Origin: Anaerobutyricum hallii
GTDB taxonomy: Bacteria > Bacillota > Clostridia > Lachnospirales > Lachnospiraceae
Assembly (NCBI RefSeq): GCF_900209925.1
Contig: NZ_LT907978.1
Coordinates: 1,423,219-1,487,218 of the forward strand
Reading direction: 5' to 3'
DNA length: 64,000 nucleotides
Shown here: positions 8,957-18,262 of the stretch, piece after piece
Numbering within the stretch: the stretch's first letter is position 1
How the letters are laid out: each line of letters opens with the position of its first letter
Position numbers and translations under genes: made by a program
Notes under the pieces: model-generated
Database searches by the model: none
What the model was told of the DNA's origin: nothing
The model's input: only the letters and a program-made list of their open reading frames with translations

Positions 8957-10390
8957 ATGTACGACAAATATCAGAGCCCTCTTTCAGAAAGATATGCCAG
9001 CAAAGAAATGCAGTATATTTTCTCTCCAGACAAAAAGTTTAAAACATGGAGAAAGCTTTGGATTGCGTTGGCAGAAACAGAATATGAATTAGGTCTTTCC
9101 AGTGTGACAAAGGAGCAGATTGAGGAACTGAAGGCACATGCCGATGATATTAATTTTGATGTTGCAAAAGCAAGGGAAAAAGAAGTGCGCCACGATGTTA
9201 TGTCCCATGTATATGCATATGGTGTGCAATGCCCAAATGCAAAGGGAATCATTCATCTTGGAGCAACATCCTGCTATGTAGGTGATAATACAGATATTAT
9301 CGTTATGACAGAGGCTCTTAAGTTAGTAAGAAGCAAGCTGGTTAACGTAATCGCAGAGCTTTCCAGCTTTGCTATGAAGTATAAAGATCTTCCTACACTC
9401 GCATTTACACATTTTCAGCCGGCACAGCCAACAACTGTTGGTAAGAGAGCAACGTTATGGTTACATGATCTTATGCTTGACTTAGAAGATTTAGATTATG
9501 TTATCAGTACAATGAAACTTTTAGGTTCTAAAGGAACAACGGGAACACAGGCAAGTTTCTTAGAATTATTTAACGGTGATCATGAGACAATCCGTAAAAT
9601 TGATGGAAAGATCGCAGAGAAGATGGGATTTGATGCATGTTATCCTGTTTCCGGACAGACATATTCCCGTAAGGTTGACAGTCGTGTATTGAACGTACTT
9701 TCTGGAATCGCTCAGTCTGCACATAAATTCTCTAATGATATTCGTCTTTTACAGCATTTAAAAGAAATCGAAGAGCCATTTGAGAAGCATCAGATCGGTT
9801 CTTCCGCTATGGCATATAAGAGAAATCCAATGAGAAGTGAGCGAATTGCTTCTCTGGCGAATTATGTAATGTCTGATACAATGAATCCTGCGCTTGTGGC
9901 ATCCACACAGTGGTTTGAACGAACACTGGATGATTCTGCAAACAAACGTCTTTCTGTACCGGAAGGATTTCTTGCAATCGATGGTATTCTCGATCTTTAT
10001 CTTAATGTTGTAGATGGTCTTGTAGTATACCCAAAGGTAATTGAAGCACATCTTATGAGAGAACTTCCATTTATGGCAACAGAGAATATCATGATGGATG
10101 CAGTAAAGGCCGGCGGAGACCGTCAGGAACTTCATGAAAGAATTCGCCAGCATTCCATGGCAGCAGGACGTGTTGTTAAAGAAGAAGGAAAAGATAATGA
10201 TCTTCTTGAAAGAATTGCAGCAGACCCAGCTTTTGGAATGACAATGGATCAGCTTCAGGCAATTATGAAACCAGAGAACTTTGTAGGAAGAGCTCCAGAA
10301 CAAACAGAGGAGTTTGTCAGCGAATATGTTAAGCCTGTGCTTGATGAGAATAAAGATATTCTTGGAATGAAAGCAGAGATTAATGTGTAA
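8957..10390 (+). CDS. purB: Adenylosuccinate lyase
   Basis: Cleaves SAICAR and adenylosuccinate in purine and AMP synthesis. It is 477 residues long, of the longer PurB form, with the fumarase/aspartase superfamily signature GSSAMAYKRNPMRSE near residue 280 (loop serine of the catalytic base) and an earlier HLGATSCYVGDN segment. A strong AGGAGG precedes the ATG at 8957. It lies downstream of purF in the same direction; purA is separated from it by one flippase gene. No clear rho-independent terminator follows purB. Confidence 0.97.
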   Translation: MYDKYQSPLSERYASKEMQYIFSPDKKFKTWRKLWIALAETEYELGLSSVTKEQIEELKAHADDINFDVAKAREKEVRHDVMSHVYAYGVQCPNAKGIIHLGATSCYVGDNTDIIVMTEALKLVRSKLVNVIAELSSFAMKYKDLPTLAFTHFQPAQPTTVGKRATLWLHDLMLDLEDLDYVISTMKLLGSKGTTGTQASFLELFNGDHETIRKIDGKIAEKMGFDACYPVSGQTYSRKVDSRVLNVLSGIAQSAHKFSNDIRLLQHLKEIEEPFEKHQIGSSAMAYKRNPMRSERIASLANYVMSDTMNPALVASTQWFERTLDDSANKRLSVPEGFLAIDGILDLYLNVVDGLVVYPKVIEAHLMRELPFMATENIMMDAVKAGGDRQELHERIRQHSMAAGRVVKEEGKDNDLLERIAADPAFGMTMDQLQAIMKPENFVGRAPEQTEEFVSEYVKPVLDENKDILGMKAEINV

Positions 10391-10398
10391 ACTTCGCA

Positions 10399-10427
10399 TT
10401 GACATGCTATAAAGAAATACGTATAAT
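10399..10427 (+). promoter_or_regulatory. Consensus sigma-A promoter for the flippase gene
   Basis: TTGACA (10399-10404), exactly 17 bases, TATAAT (10422-10427): a full consensus match. Initiation is expected around 10433-10435, at or just inside the stem-loop that follows. Confidence 0.85.
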
Positions 10428-10430
10428 ACT

Positions 10431-10456
10431 AAGGGTTATCGGTAACGATAACCCTT
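10431..10456 (+). repeat. Stem-loop at the expected 5' end of the flippase mRNA
   Basis: AAGGGTTATC and GATAACCCTT pair perfectly around a six-base loop. No T-run follows, so this is not a typical terminator. It sits at the start point set by the consensus promoter, suggesting a 5' stabilising stem or an operator. Confidence 0.6.
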
Positions 10457-10518
10457 AAATTATGTGAGAATGAAGTAACAGGAGAAGGAACCCTTGAAGT
10501 TGGAAAGGTGGTTGTCAG

Positions 10519-12189
10519 TTGAATAACAAAGATACAAAAGAAACAAATGTGCTTGCGCAGGCATCGATATTGATGGTTGCAGGCATTATAACAAGAATTA
10601 TAGGGGTATTATACCGAAGTCCGTTAACAAGTGTTATTGGAGATGAAGGAAACGGATATTATGGTATTGCAGTGAATATTTATACGATGATATTATTAGT
10701 ATCTTCTTACAGTATTCCGATGGCAGTTTCTAAGGTTGTCTCATCTAAATTAGCAGTACACCAGTATCGTAATGCACATAAAGTATTTAAATGTGCCCTT
10801 ATGTATGTTTTGGTTGTAGGAGGGATTGCCAGTCTCATTACATTCTTTGGTGCTTCCATATTAATTCCTTCAAATCAGCCCAAAGCAATTCCTGTTCTTA
10901 GAATTTTAGCGCCAACCATTTTTTTCTCTGGATTTTTAGGGGTATTCCGAGGATATTTTCAGGCACATGGAACAATGGTTCCGACCTCTCTTTCTCAGAT
11001 TATTGAACAGGTAGCGAATGCCGTCATCAGTATTGGAGCAGCTCTTTTATTCATCCATATATTTGCAGGAGGAGACGCAGATAAAGTTCCAGTATTTGGT
11101 GCGATGGGAAGTGCAGCGGGTATCGGTGCGGGAGTAATTACCGGACTGTTATTTATGCTGTTTATTTATTCCTGTAATAAAAAGTATTTTAGAAAAGAGA
11201 TACAGAAGGATAGTTCTGGCGTAGATAGTTCTTACAGAGATATTTTTAAAATTATCTTTTTAATGGTCACTCCGGTGATATTAAGTACATTTGTATATAA
11301 TATCAGTACGGTTGTTGATCAGACATTATTTATGGATGTTATGGGATTTAAAAAGATGAATTCCCGAATTGCAGCATCTTTATATGGTGTATTTCAGACA
11401 AAATATACAGTTCTTATTAATATGCCTGTCGCTATCGCCAATTCTATGTCTACGGCAATGATTCCGGCGATTTCTTCAAGCTATGCACTGGAGAATTATA
11501 AAAAATGTAATACACATGTAAAGGAAGCTATTCATTTTACAATGATTATCAGCATTCCGGCAGCAATCGGGATGGGAGCGCTTGCTTATCCAATCATGGA
11601 AGTTTTATTTCCTCAAAAGGCAACGATTGATCTGGCGGTAAGTATTTTACGTGTGGGATGTATCAGTATTATTTTTTATGCACTTTCTACAGTAAGTAAT
11701 GGTGTTTTGCAGGGAATCGGAAAAGTAAACATTCCTCTTCGGAATGCAGCCATCGCTCTTTTCCTGCATGTGGTGGTGCTTGCTCCACTGTTATACTTTA
11801 CAGATTTAGATTTATATGCCCTTGTGCTTGCTACGATGTTCTATGCATTCCTTATGTGTTTACTGAATAATTTAAGTGTGCGTAAGTATCTGGGATATCG
11901 TCAGGAAATGAAAAAGACATTTATTATTCCAGTAATCTGCTCTGCGATAATGGGTATTTTATGTTATATTTTCTACCAGGGTATTTATCTGATCTTATCA
12001 GGAGTACTGGGAAGTTTTATTCATTTAAGGATATTGGTATTTATCTGTCTTATGATTTCTGTGGTATTTGCAGTTATCGTATATTTTGTTCTGGAATTAA
12101 AGTTAAAGGGAATTACAGAAGCAGAGCTTCGAAAGTTTCCAAAAGGACATCTGCTTGTCAGAATGGCAAAGAAAAGTAATTTATTGTAA
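10519..12189 (+). CDS. Polysaccharide/lipid flippase, SpoVB/MurJ-like (MVF family)
   Basis: Integral membrane protein of 556 residues with about 14 hydrophobic segments, belonging to the MOP exporter superfamily (polysaccharide transport or SpoVB/MurJ-like). Typical family features are the N-terminal QASILMVAGIITRIIGVLYR segment, EGNGYYGIA and FRGYFQAHG. It probably flips a lipid-linked precursor such as lipid II or a polysaccharide unit. It begins with TTG at 10519, supported by GAAAGGTGG eight or so bases upstream. It has its own consensus promoter, so it is not simply part of a purine operon although it lies between purB and purA. Its exact lipid substrate cannot be told. Confidence 0.85.
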   Translation: MNNKDTKETNVLAQASILMVAGIITRIIGVLYRSPLTSVIGDEGNGYYGIAVNIYTMILLVSSYSIPMAVSKVVSSKLAVHQYRNAHKVFKCALMYVLVVGGIASLITFFGASILIPSNQPKAIPVLRILAPTIFFSGFLGVFRGYFQAHGTMVPTSLSQIIEQVANAVISIGAALLFIHIFAGGDADKVPVFGAMGSAAGIGAGVITGLLFMLFIYSCNKKYFRKEIQKDSSGVDSSYRDIFKIIFLMVTPVILSTFVYNISTVVDQTLFMDVMGFKKMNSRIAASLYGVFQTKYTVLINMPVAIANSMSTAMIPAISSSYALENYKKCNTHVKEAIHFTMIISIPAAIGMGALAYPIMEVLFPQKATIDLAVSILRVGCISIIFYALSTVSNGVLQGIGKVNIPLRNAAIALFLHVVVLAPLLYFTDLDLYALVLATMFYAFLMCLLNNLSVRKYLGYRQEMKKTFIIPVICSAIMGILCYIFYQGIYLILSGVLGSFIHLRILVFICLMISVVFAVIVYFVLELKLKGITEAELRKFPKGHLLVRMAKKSNLL

Positions 12190-12201
12190 TTAGAATTATT
12201 C

Positions 12202-12230
12202 TTTACTTATAAAAGAAAGTAAGTTATAAT
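12202..12230 (+). promoter_or_regulatory. Promoter for purA
   Basis: TTTACT (12202-12207), 17 bases, TATAAT (12225-12230). The leader to purA is about 68 bases and holds a short stem GGGCA/TGCCC at ~12242-12264. Confidence 0.6.
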
Positions 12231-12303
12231 GAAATGTGTTTGGGCACTGGGTCAGGCCATGCCCATAAAATACTAAGTTTTTAAAGCTGGGAGGAATGAG
12301 CTC

Positions 12304-13593
12304 ATGGTAAAAGCAATTGTAGGCGCAAACTGGGGAGACGAAGGTAAAGGTAAGATTACTGATATGCTCGCACAGGATTCTGATATTATTATCCGTTTTC
12401 AGGGTGGCGCCAATGCAGGCCATACAATTATAAATGATTATGGAAAGTTTGCACTCCACACATTACCATCAGGTATTTTCTACGATCATACAACAAGTAT
12501 CATCGGTAATGGAGTAGCATTGAACATACCTGTACTTTTTAACGAGTTAAAGGAAATAACTTCTAAGGGAGTACCTGAACCTAAGATTTTAATTTCTGAT
12601 CGTGCACAGATCGTAATGCCGTATCATATTCTTTTTGATGAATATGAGGAAGAGCGTTTAGCTGGTAAGTCATTTGGTTCTACAAAGTCCGGAATCGCAC
12701 CATTTTATTCTGATAAGTATGCTAAAGTAGGTTTTCAGGTAAGTGAATTATTTGAAGAAGAGGCAGAACTGAAAGAGAAGATTGAGCGTGTAATCGTACA
12801 GAAGAATATTTTATTAGAGCACCTTTATCATAAACCGTTAATTGATACAGATGAATTGTATAATACATTAATGGAATATAAAGAGATGATTGCTCCTTAT
12901 GTATGCAATGTATCTGCTTACTTAGATAAGGCAATCAAAGAAGGCAAGAATATTTTATTAGAAGGACAGTTAGGAACATTAAAAGATCCTGATCATGGAA
13001 TTTATCCAATGGTAACATCTTCTTCTACCTTAGCTGCATATGGAGCAATCGGAGCAGGTATCCCTCCATATGAGATCAAGAAGGTTGTCACTGTTTGTAA
13101 GGCATACAGCAGTGCTGTAGGAGCAGGTGCGTTTGTAAGTGAAATCTTTGGTGATGAAGCACAGGAACTTCGTGTTCGCGGTGGTGATGGCGGAGAATTT
13201 GGAGCTACAACCGGAAGACCAAGAAGAATGGGCTGGTTTGACTGCGTTGCTTCTAAGTACGGATGCCGCCTTCAGGGAACAACAGATGTTGCATTTACAG
13301 TAGTTGATGTACTTGGATATCTTGATGAGATTCCTGTATGTACAGGTTATGAGATTGACGGAGAAGTAACAACAGAATTCCCTGTAACAAACCAGTTAGA
13401 GAAGGCAAAACCTGTGTTAGAAGTACTTCCGGGATGGAAGTGTGATATCCGCGGAATTAAGAAATACGAAGATTTACCGGAGAATTGCCGTAAATATATT
13501 GAATTCGTAGAAGAACATATTGGATATCCAATCACTATGGTTTCTAACGGTCCTGGAAGAGATGATATCATCTATCATGGATTTGAGAAATAA
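12304..13593 (+). CDS. purA: Adenylosuccinate synthetase
   Basis: Joins IMP and aspartate using GTP, giving adenylosuccinate, the substrate of the PurB encoded upstream. The 429 residues match the family. Seen motifs: the P-loop-like GANWGDEGKGKITD at the N-terminus with its catalytic Asp, GGANAGHTI with the catalytic His, STKSGIAPFYSDK, and GEFGATTGRPRRMGWFD with the arginines that bind IMP. GGGAGG precedes the ATG at 12304. A glycosyltransferase gene follows 24 bases downstream, so the two may share a transcript. Confidence 0.96.
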   Translation: MVKAIVGANWGDEGKGKITDMLAQDSDIIIRFQGGANAGHTIINDYGKFALHTLPSGIFYDHTTSIIGNGVALNIPVLFNELKEITSKGVPEPKILISDRAQIVMPYHILFDEYEEERLAGKSFGSTKSGIAPFYSDKYAKVGFQVSELFEEEAELKEKIERVIVQKNILLEHLYHKPLIDTDELYNTLMEYKEMIAPYVCNVSAYLDKAIKEGKNILLEGQLGTLKDPDHGIYPMVTSSSTLAAYGAIGAGIPPYEIKKVVTVCKAYSSAVGAGAFVSEIFGDEAQELRVRGGDGGEFGATTGRPRRMGWFDCVASKYGCRLQGTTDVAFTVVDVLGYLDEIPVCTGYEIDGEVTTEFPVTNQLEKAKPVLEVLPGWKCDIRGIKKYEDLPENCRKYIEFVEEHIGYPITMVSNGPGRDDIIYHGFEK

Positions 13594-13617
13594 TACGGAT
13601 ACCAAAGGAGGTAATTC

Positions 13618-14640
13618 ATGAAGATCCTGACAATTGCAATTCCGAGTTACAATTCTATGGATTATATGCGAAACTGTATTGAAAGTCTTCTTCCTGGTGG
13701 AGAAGATGTGGAAATATTGATTGTTGATGATGGTTCAAAAGATGATACTCCTGCGATCGCGGATGAATACCAGGAGAAATATCCTGGTATTGTACGTGCG
13801 ATTCATCAGGAAAACGGTGGTCATGGAGAGGCAGTGAATGCTGGGCTCCGTAACGCGACCGGTTTCTTTTATAAAGTAGTAGATAGTGATGACTGGGTAG
13901 ATGCGGAATCTTATCAGAAGATACTTGCCTTTTTAAAAGAGGCGATAAAGGAAGAAGAACCGCTAGATATGCTTCTTTCTAATTATGTATATGAAAAGGT
14001 AGGAGCGAAGCATAAAAAAGTGATTCAGTATCATTCTATCCTGCCGGAGAATCGTTATTTTGGATGGGATGAGATTGGACATTTCCATGCCAGTCAGAAT
14101 ATTTTGATGCATTCGGTAATTTACCGTACAGAGCTGCTGAGAAGTTTTCATTTTGAATTACCAAAACATACATTTTATGTAGATAATATTTTTGTGTACT
14201 GGCCATTGCCATACGTAAAGAAGATGTATTATCTTGATGTGGATTTTTATCGATATTTTATTGGACGCGATGACCAGTCTGTTAATGAAACGGTCATGAT
14301 TTCAAGAATCGATCAGCAGATTCGGGTGAATGAGATTATGATTGATCTTTATGCGAAGCATGAAAGTACATTTTCCTGCCCGCAGCTTAAAGAGTATATG
14401 CTCCATTATCTTGAAACGATTCAGATGGTGACATCTGTACTTTTGATGAAGATGAATACACCGGAATCAGAGAAGATGAGAGATGATTTGTGGCATTATC
14501 TGGAAGAAAAATCTCCAGAAGGCTATAAGGCATTGAAAAGTTCGGTTCTTGGAAAGATTTCTAAGTCCCACAATAAGCTGAGTCATAAGCTCACGATGGG
14601 AGGATATAAGATTGCTCAGAAATGGATCGGATTTAACTAA
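13618..14640 (+). CDS. Family 2 glycosyltransferase
   Basis: GT-A fold glycosyltransferase of 340 residues, predicted cytoplasmic, transferring a sugar from a nucleotide donor. The N-terminus has KILTIAIPSYNSMDYMRNC, EILIVDDGSKDDT and later VVDSDDW, the DXD-type metal site. AAGGAGG lies before the ATG at 13618. The C-terminal 100 residues are charged and helical. The acceptor is unknown; a role in surface glycan or lipid glycosylation is inference from family. Its 3' end overlaps the next gene by 29 bases. Confidence 0.85.
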   Translation: MKILTIAIPSYNSMDYMRNCIESLLPGGEDVEILIVDDGSKDDTPAIADEYQEKYPGIVRAIHQENGGHGEAVNAGLRNATGFFYKVVDSDDWVDAESYQKILAFLKEAIKEEEPLDMLLSNYVYEKVGAKHKKVIQYHSILPENRYFGWDEIGHFHASQNILMHSVIYRTELLRSFHFELPKHTFYVDNIFVYWPLPYVKKMYYLDVDFYRYFIGRDDQSVNETVMISRIDQQIRVNEIMIDLYAKHESTFSCPQLKEYMLHYLETIQMVTSVLLMKMNTPESEKMRDDLWHYLEEKSPEGYKALKSSVLGKISKSHNKLSHKLTMGGYKIAQKWIGFN

Positions 14641-15019
14641 AAAGTCTTATAAGAATGATATTTTTCTGATATTATTCTTTCTAATCATCGGGCTGGGAAC
14701 ATTTTCTTTTATGCAGCTACATGGTAAGAGTGGAGCCTTGGTAAAGGTTCGTGTGAATAATAAAGAATTTGGAAGCTATTCTTTAAATAAAAATCAGACG
14801 ATTCGTATTGAAGAAGATGACTGGGAGAATATTCTTGAGATAAAGAATGGAAAGGTCAGTATGATAAAAGCCGACTGTCCTGATAAGATTTGTGTAAATC
14901 ATGCCGCAATCAGTAAAAAGGGTGAGACCATTGTTTGTCTGCCTCATAAAGTTGTTATTGAAGTGGTTGATCAGGATGGAACGCAGAAAGAGAATCAGAT
15001 AGATATTATCAGCAAGTAA
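14612..15019 (+). CDS. NusG domain II-containing protein
   Basis: Small protein of about 135 residues with one N-terminal membrane segment (DIFLILFFLIIGLGTFSF) and an extracytoplasmic domain matching the NusG domain II family, recognised by ADCPDKICVNHAAISKKGE and the cysteine in VCLPHKVVIEV. The start is a TTG at 14612, inside the preceding gene; GGGAGG nine bases upstream supports it. In many Firmicutes such genes lie next to electron-transfer or flavinylation genes; here the rnf operon follows after 326 bases. The function of the family is unknown to me. Confidence 0.8.
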   Translation: MLRNGSDLTKKSYKNDIFLILFFLIIGLGTFSFMQLHGKSGALVKVRVNNKEFGSYSLNKNQTIRIEEDDWENILEIKNGKVSMIKADCPDKICVNHAAISKKGETIVCLPHKVVIEVVDQDGTQKENQIDIISK

Positions 15020-15163
15020 TTTAAATTGATATAATTTATTATTTAACAATAATATAGTATGTTGGATACAATATTGTTCTATTTCAAATACAGTATTGTA
15101 AAACTACACAAAATAATACTCGAACAATCGGATAAAAGCGAATTTTGTTTGTGTATATTAAGG

Positions 15164-15225
15164 AAAATGACAAAGTTACCAATCGTTAAAAAGATGACGA
15201 TTCTTGATTTTGTCATTTTTTTCTT
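15164..15225 (+). terminator. AT-rich terminator-like hairpin before rnf
   Basis: AAAATGACAAA (15164-15174) pairs with TTTGTCATTTT (15209-15219), with an inner ATCGT/ACGAT pair, followed by a T-rich tail. It probably ends the glycosyltransferase/NusG-II transcript. It is the only structure I see in the 326-base gap before rnfC. Confidence 0.55.
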
Positions 15226-15345
15226 ATATTATATAGAATGAATTTTATATCAAATTTGAAATGCTTTTGTAAGAATCTATGCGAAAACTTACGATATTGT
15301 GCATGAACTATTTGATTTAAAAAATTTTAGAAAGAAGGTAAAAAA

Positions 15346-16659
15346 ATGGGACTACTAACATTTAAAGGTGGCCTTCATCCGTATGATGGTAAAGAGTTAA
15401 GTAAAGATAAACCAATTACTGAATATTTACCACAGGGAGAGCTGGTATACCCTTTAAGTCAGCACATTGGTGCTCCTGCCGTTGCCTGTGTAAAGAAAGG
15501 TGACAGAGTATTAGTCGGTCAGAAAATCGCGGAGGCTGGAGGATTTGTTTCTGCCAACATCTATAGCTCTGTTTCTGGAACGGTAAAGAAGATTGAACCT
15601 AGAATGACAGTTTCCGGTAATAAGGTAAACGCTGTTGTTGTAGAGAATGATGGCGAGTATGAAACTGTTTCTTTTCAACCAGTAACAGAAAAAACAAATG
15701 AAGCAATTATCAATGCAGTAAAAGAAGCGGGTATTGTCGGACTTGGTGGTGCCGGTTTCCCTACGCATGTAAAGCTGTCTCCAAAGGAACCGGACAAAAT
15801 TGATACGATCATTATTAATGCTGCAGAATGTGAGCCATACATCACTGCAGATTATCGTTGTATGATGGAAATTCCTGAACAGCTTATTTCTGGTCTTAAT
15901 ATTATGCTTTCTTTATTCCCGAAAGCAAAAGGTGTTATCGGTATTGAAGATAATAAGCCAGAAGCGATTGCTAAGTTGACAGAAATGTGTAAAAGTGAAA
16001 GCCATATTGAAGTAGCAGCATTAAAGACAAAGTATCCACAGGGTGCAGAGCGTTCTTTAATTTATGCTGTGACAGGTCGTGCAATTAATTCCTCTATGCT
16101 TCCGGCAGATGCAGGATGTATCGTAGATAATGTTGCAACAGCAATTGCCATTCATGAGGCAATTACCCTTGGAAAACCTCTTTACGAGAGAGTGGTAACA
16201 GTAACGGGAGATGCCATTAAAAATCCTGGTAACTTCAAGGTGAAAAATGGAACAAATGCAGCAGAATTAGTAGAAGCAGCCGGTGGATTTAAGTCTCAGC
16301 CAGAGAAAGTGATTTCTGGTGGTCCTATGATGGGTATGGCCTTATCTACATTAGATGTTCCTTGCGCAAAAACGTTCTCTTCTCTTTTATGTTTTACAAA
16401 AGACGAAGTTGCCGCATGTGAACCAAGTAACTGTATTCGCTGTGGTCGTTGTATTTCTGTTTGTCCTGCAGGTCTTATGCCTACAAAGCTTTCAGAGATC
16501 GCGGATCATGGAGATTTTGCATTATTTGACGAGCTGAACGGATGTGAATGTGTTGAATGTGGATGCTGTTCTTACATCTGCCCGGCAAAGAGAAGATTAA
16601 CCCAGTCTATGAAGACAGGGCGTCGTGAAGCGATGGCTCTTCGTAGAAAGAAGAAATAG
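15346..16659 (+). CDS. rnfC: Rnf complex subunit C
   Basis: Peripheral NADH/electron-entry subunit of the Rnf complex, which couples ferredoxin:NAD+ oxidoreduction to Na+ or H+ transport. 437 residues. The nucleotide/FMN-binding part shows GIVGLGGAGFPTHVKL near residue 130; two ferredoxin motifs lie at the C-terminus, CIRCGRCISVCP (about 363) and CVECGCCSYICP (about 402). AAGAAGG precedes the ATG. It is the first of six contiguous genes in order C-D-G-E-A-B, the arrangement common in Clostridia. Confidence 0.97.
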   Translation: MGLLTFKGGLHPYDGKELSKDKPITEYLPQGELVYPLSQHIGAPAVACVKKGDRVLVGQKIAEAGGFVSANIYSSVSGTVKKIEPRMTVSGNKVNAVVVENDGEYETVSFQPVTEKTNEAIINAVKEAGIVGLGGAGFPTHVKLSPKEPDKIDTIIINAAECEPYITADYRCMMEIPEQLISGLNIMLSLFPKAKGVIGIEDNKPEAIAKLTEMCKSESHIEVAALKTKYPQGAERSLIYAVTGRAINSSMLPADAGCIVDNVATAIAIHEAITLGKPLYERVVTVTGDAIKNPGNFKVKNGTNAAELVEAAGGFKSQPEKVISGGPMMGMALSTLDVPCAKTFSSLLCFTKDEVAACEPSNCIRCGRCISVCPAGLMPTKLSEIADHGDFALFDELNGCECVECGCCSYICPAKRRLTQSMKTGRREAMALRRKKK

Positions 16660-16678
16660 CATAAGGAGAGGTGAAAAA

Positions 16679-17632
16679 ATGAACGAACAATTTTATAACG
16701 TGTCAGCCAATCCTCATGTAAGGGATAAGGCTTCTACACATAGCATTATGCTCGATGTAATTATTGCTCTTCTTCCAGCTACTTTATTTGGTTTCTGGAA
16801 TTTTGGAGTAAAAGCAATTATCAACACAGTAATCTGTGTTGCTGTCTGTGTACTTGCAGAATATGTATGGCAGCGTTGTATGCACCAGAAAGTAACTGTT
16901 AAAGATTTCAGTGCAGCACTTACCGGTTTATTATTAGCATTAAACCTTCCACCGGAAGTACCATTCTGGATTCCGGTTATCGGTGGATTATTTGCGATTA
17001 TTGTTGTAAAACAGCTTTTTGGCGGTCTGGGTCAGAACTTTATGAACCCTGCACTTGGAGCACGTTGTTTCTTATTAATTTCTTTTGCGGGAATTATGAC
17101 AGATTTCTCTTATAAGGGATTTGGCGGAAGCTTTGATGCAACAACAAGTGCTACCCCTCTTGCAGCTTTAAAGGCAGGAGAAGCTGTAAACTTAAAGGCA
17201 ATGTTCCTTGGTAATACCGCTGGTACAATTGGTGAGACTTCTGCTATCTTATTAATTCTTGGTGGAATTTATCTGATTGCAAAGAAAATCATAAGCTGGA
17301 GAATTCCTGTATGTTATATTGTAACACTTGGTATCTTTGTTCTTCTTTTTGGCGGACAGGGATTCGATATGACATATCTCGCAGAGCAGTTGTGTGGTGG
17401 CGGATTAATGCTTGGTGCATTTTTCATGGCAACAGACTATGTTACATCCCCTATTACACCAAAGGGACAGCTTATATTTGGTATCTTACTTGGTATTCTG
17501 ACAGGAATCTTCCGTTTATTCGGTGGTTCTGCAGAGGGCGTATCTTATGCGATCATCTTCTGTAACCTGTTAGTGCCATTAATTGAAAAAGTTACAACTC
17601 CTACCGCATTTGGAAAAGGAGGTAAAAAATAA
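16679..17632 (+). CDS. rnfD: Rnf complex subunit D
   Basis: Membrane subunit with covalently bound FMN, about 317 residues and 9-10 hydrophobic segments. The start at 16679 is chosen over an in-frame ATG at 16625 because that one lies inside rnfC, while AGGAGAGG stands directly before 16679 and the resulting N-terminus is typical. FMN is expected on the threonine in TTSATPLAAL near residue 157. Its stop shares one base with the rnfG start. Confidence 0.95.
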   Translation: MNEQFYNVSANPHVRDKASTHSIMLDVIIALLPATLFGFWNFGVKAIINTVICVAVCVLAEYVWQRCMHQKVTVKDFSAALTGLLLALNLPPEVPFWIPVIGGLFAIIVVKQLFGGLGQNFMNPALGARCFLLISFAGIMTDFSYKGFGGSFDATTSATPLAALKAGEAVNLKAMFLGNTAGTIGETSAILLILGGIYLIAKKIISWRIPVCYIVTLGIFVLLFGGQGFDMTYLAEQLCGGGLMLGAFFMATDYVTSPITPKGQLIFGILLGILTGIFRLFGGSAEGVSYAIIFCNLLVPLIEKVTTPTAFGKGGKK

Positions 17633-18261
17633 TGAACGCTTTAATAAAAGATGCTTTAAAACTCGTTATTATTACCGTCGTTGCAGGTCTTGTTCTCGGT
17701 GCAGTATATGGAATCACAAAGGGACCGATTGCTGATCAGGAAGCAAAGGCACAGATGGAAGCTTATAAAACAGTATTTCCAAAGGCAAGTGACTTTAAAG
17801 AAGTTGATGGATTTTCCGAAGAAGCAGCTTCTAAGATTATTGCAGCAAACGAGAATCCAATTGAAGGACATGACAGTGATGTTATTTCTTCCGCAGTAGA
17901 AGCAGTAGATGCTTCTGGGGAGGCACTTGGTTATATTTTCAATATTACAACCTCTAAGGGATATGGTGGAGACATCCAGCTTACTGTTGGTATCCAGTCT
18001 GATGGAACGGTAAGTGGATATTCTGTACTCTCTATCAGTGAGACAGCAGGTCTTGGTATGAAAGCCAAGGATGATCCTAGCTGGGGTAAACAGTTTGCAG
18101 GAAAGAAAGTAGAATCTTTCTCCGTTGTAAAAGACGGTTCTGGTTCCGGTGATGACGCGAAAATCGATGCCATTTCCGGTGCGACTATCACAAGTAAAGC
18201 AGTTACTGGTGCTATGAATAGCTGTCTTGCTTATTTCCAGTCATTAGAAGGAGGTAACTAA
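17632..18261 (+). CDS. rnfG: Rnf complex subunit G
   Basis: FMN-carrying subunit of 209 residues: one N-terminal membrane anchor (LVIITVVAGLVLGAVYGI) and an extracytoplasmic FMN-binding domain. The flavinylation motif is DAISGATITSKA near residue 180, where the second threonine is expected to receive FMN from an ApbE-type transferase; no apbE is present in the window. AAAGGAGG precedes the start, inside the end of rnfD. Confidence 0.96.
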   Translation: MNALIKDALKLVIITVVAGLVLGAVYGITKGPIADQEAKAQMEAYKTVFPKASDFKEVDGFSEEAASKIIAANENPIEGHDSDVISSAVEAVDASGEALGYIFNITTSKGYGGDIQLTVGIQSDGTVSGYSVLSISETAGLGMKAKDDPSWGKQFAGKKVESFSVVKDGSGSGDDAKIDAISGATITSKAVTGAMNSCLAYFQSLEGGN

Positions 18262-18262
18262 G

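Noticed and set aside
9758-10405. 215-codon minus-strand frame across purB
   Set aside because: It lies wholly within the well-supported purB gene, has Cys/His/Lys-heavy composition typical of an antisense shadow, and no ribosome site.
12240-12270. SRP-RNA-like GGGTCAGG sequence before purA
   Set aside because: Only eight bases match; the remaining SRP RNA signature and its stem are missing.
15059-15241. 60-codon frame between the NusG-II gene and rnfC
   Set aside because: No ribosome site, low-complexity AT-rich codons, and it runs into the terminator hairpin.
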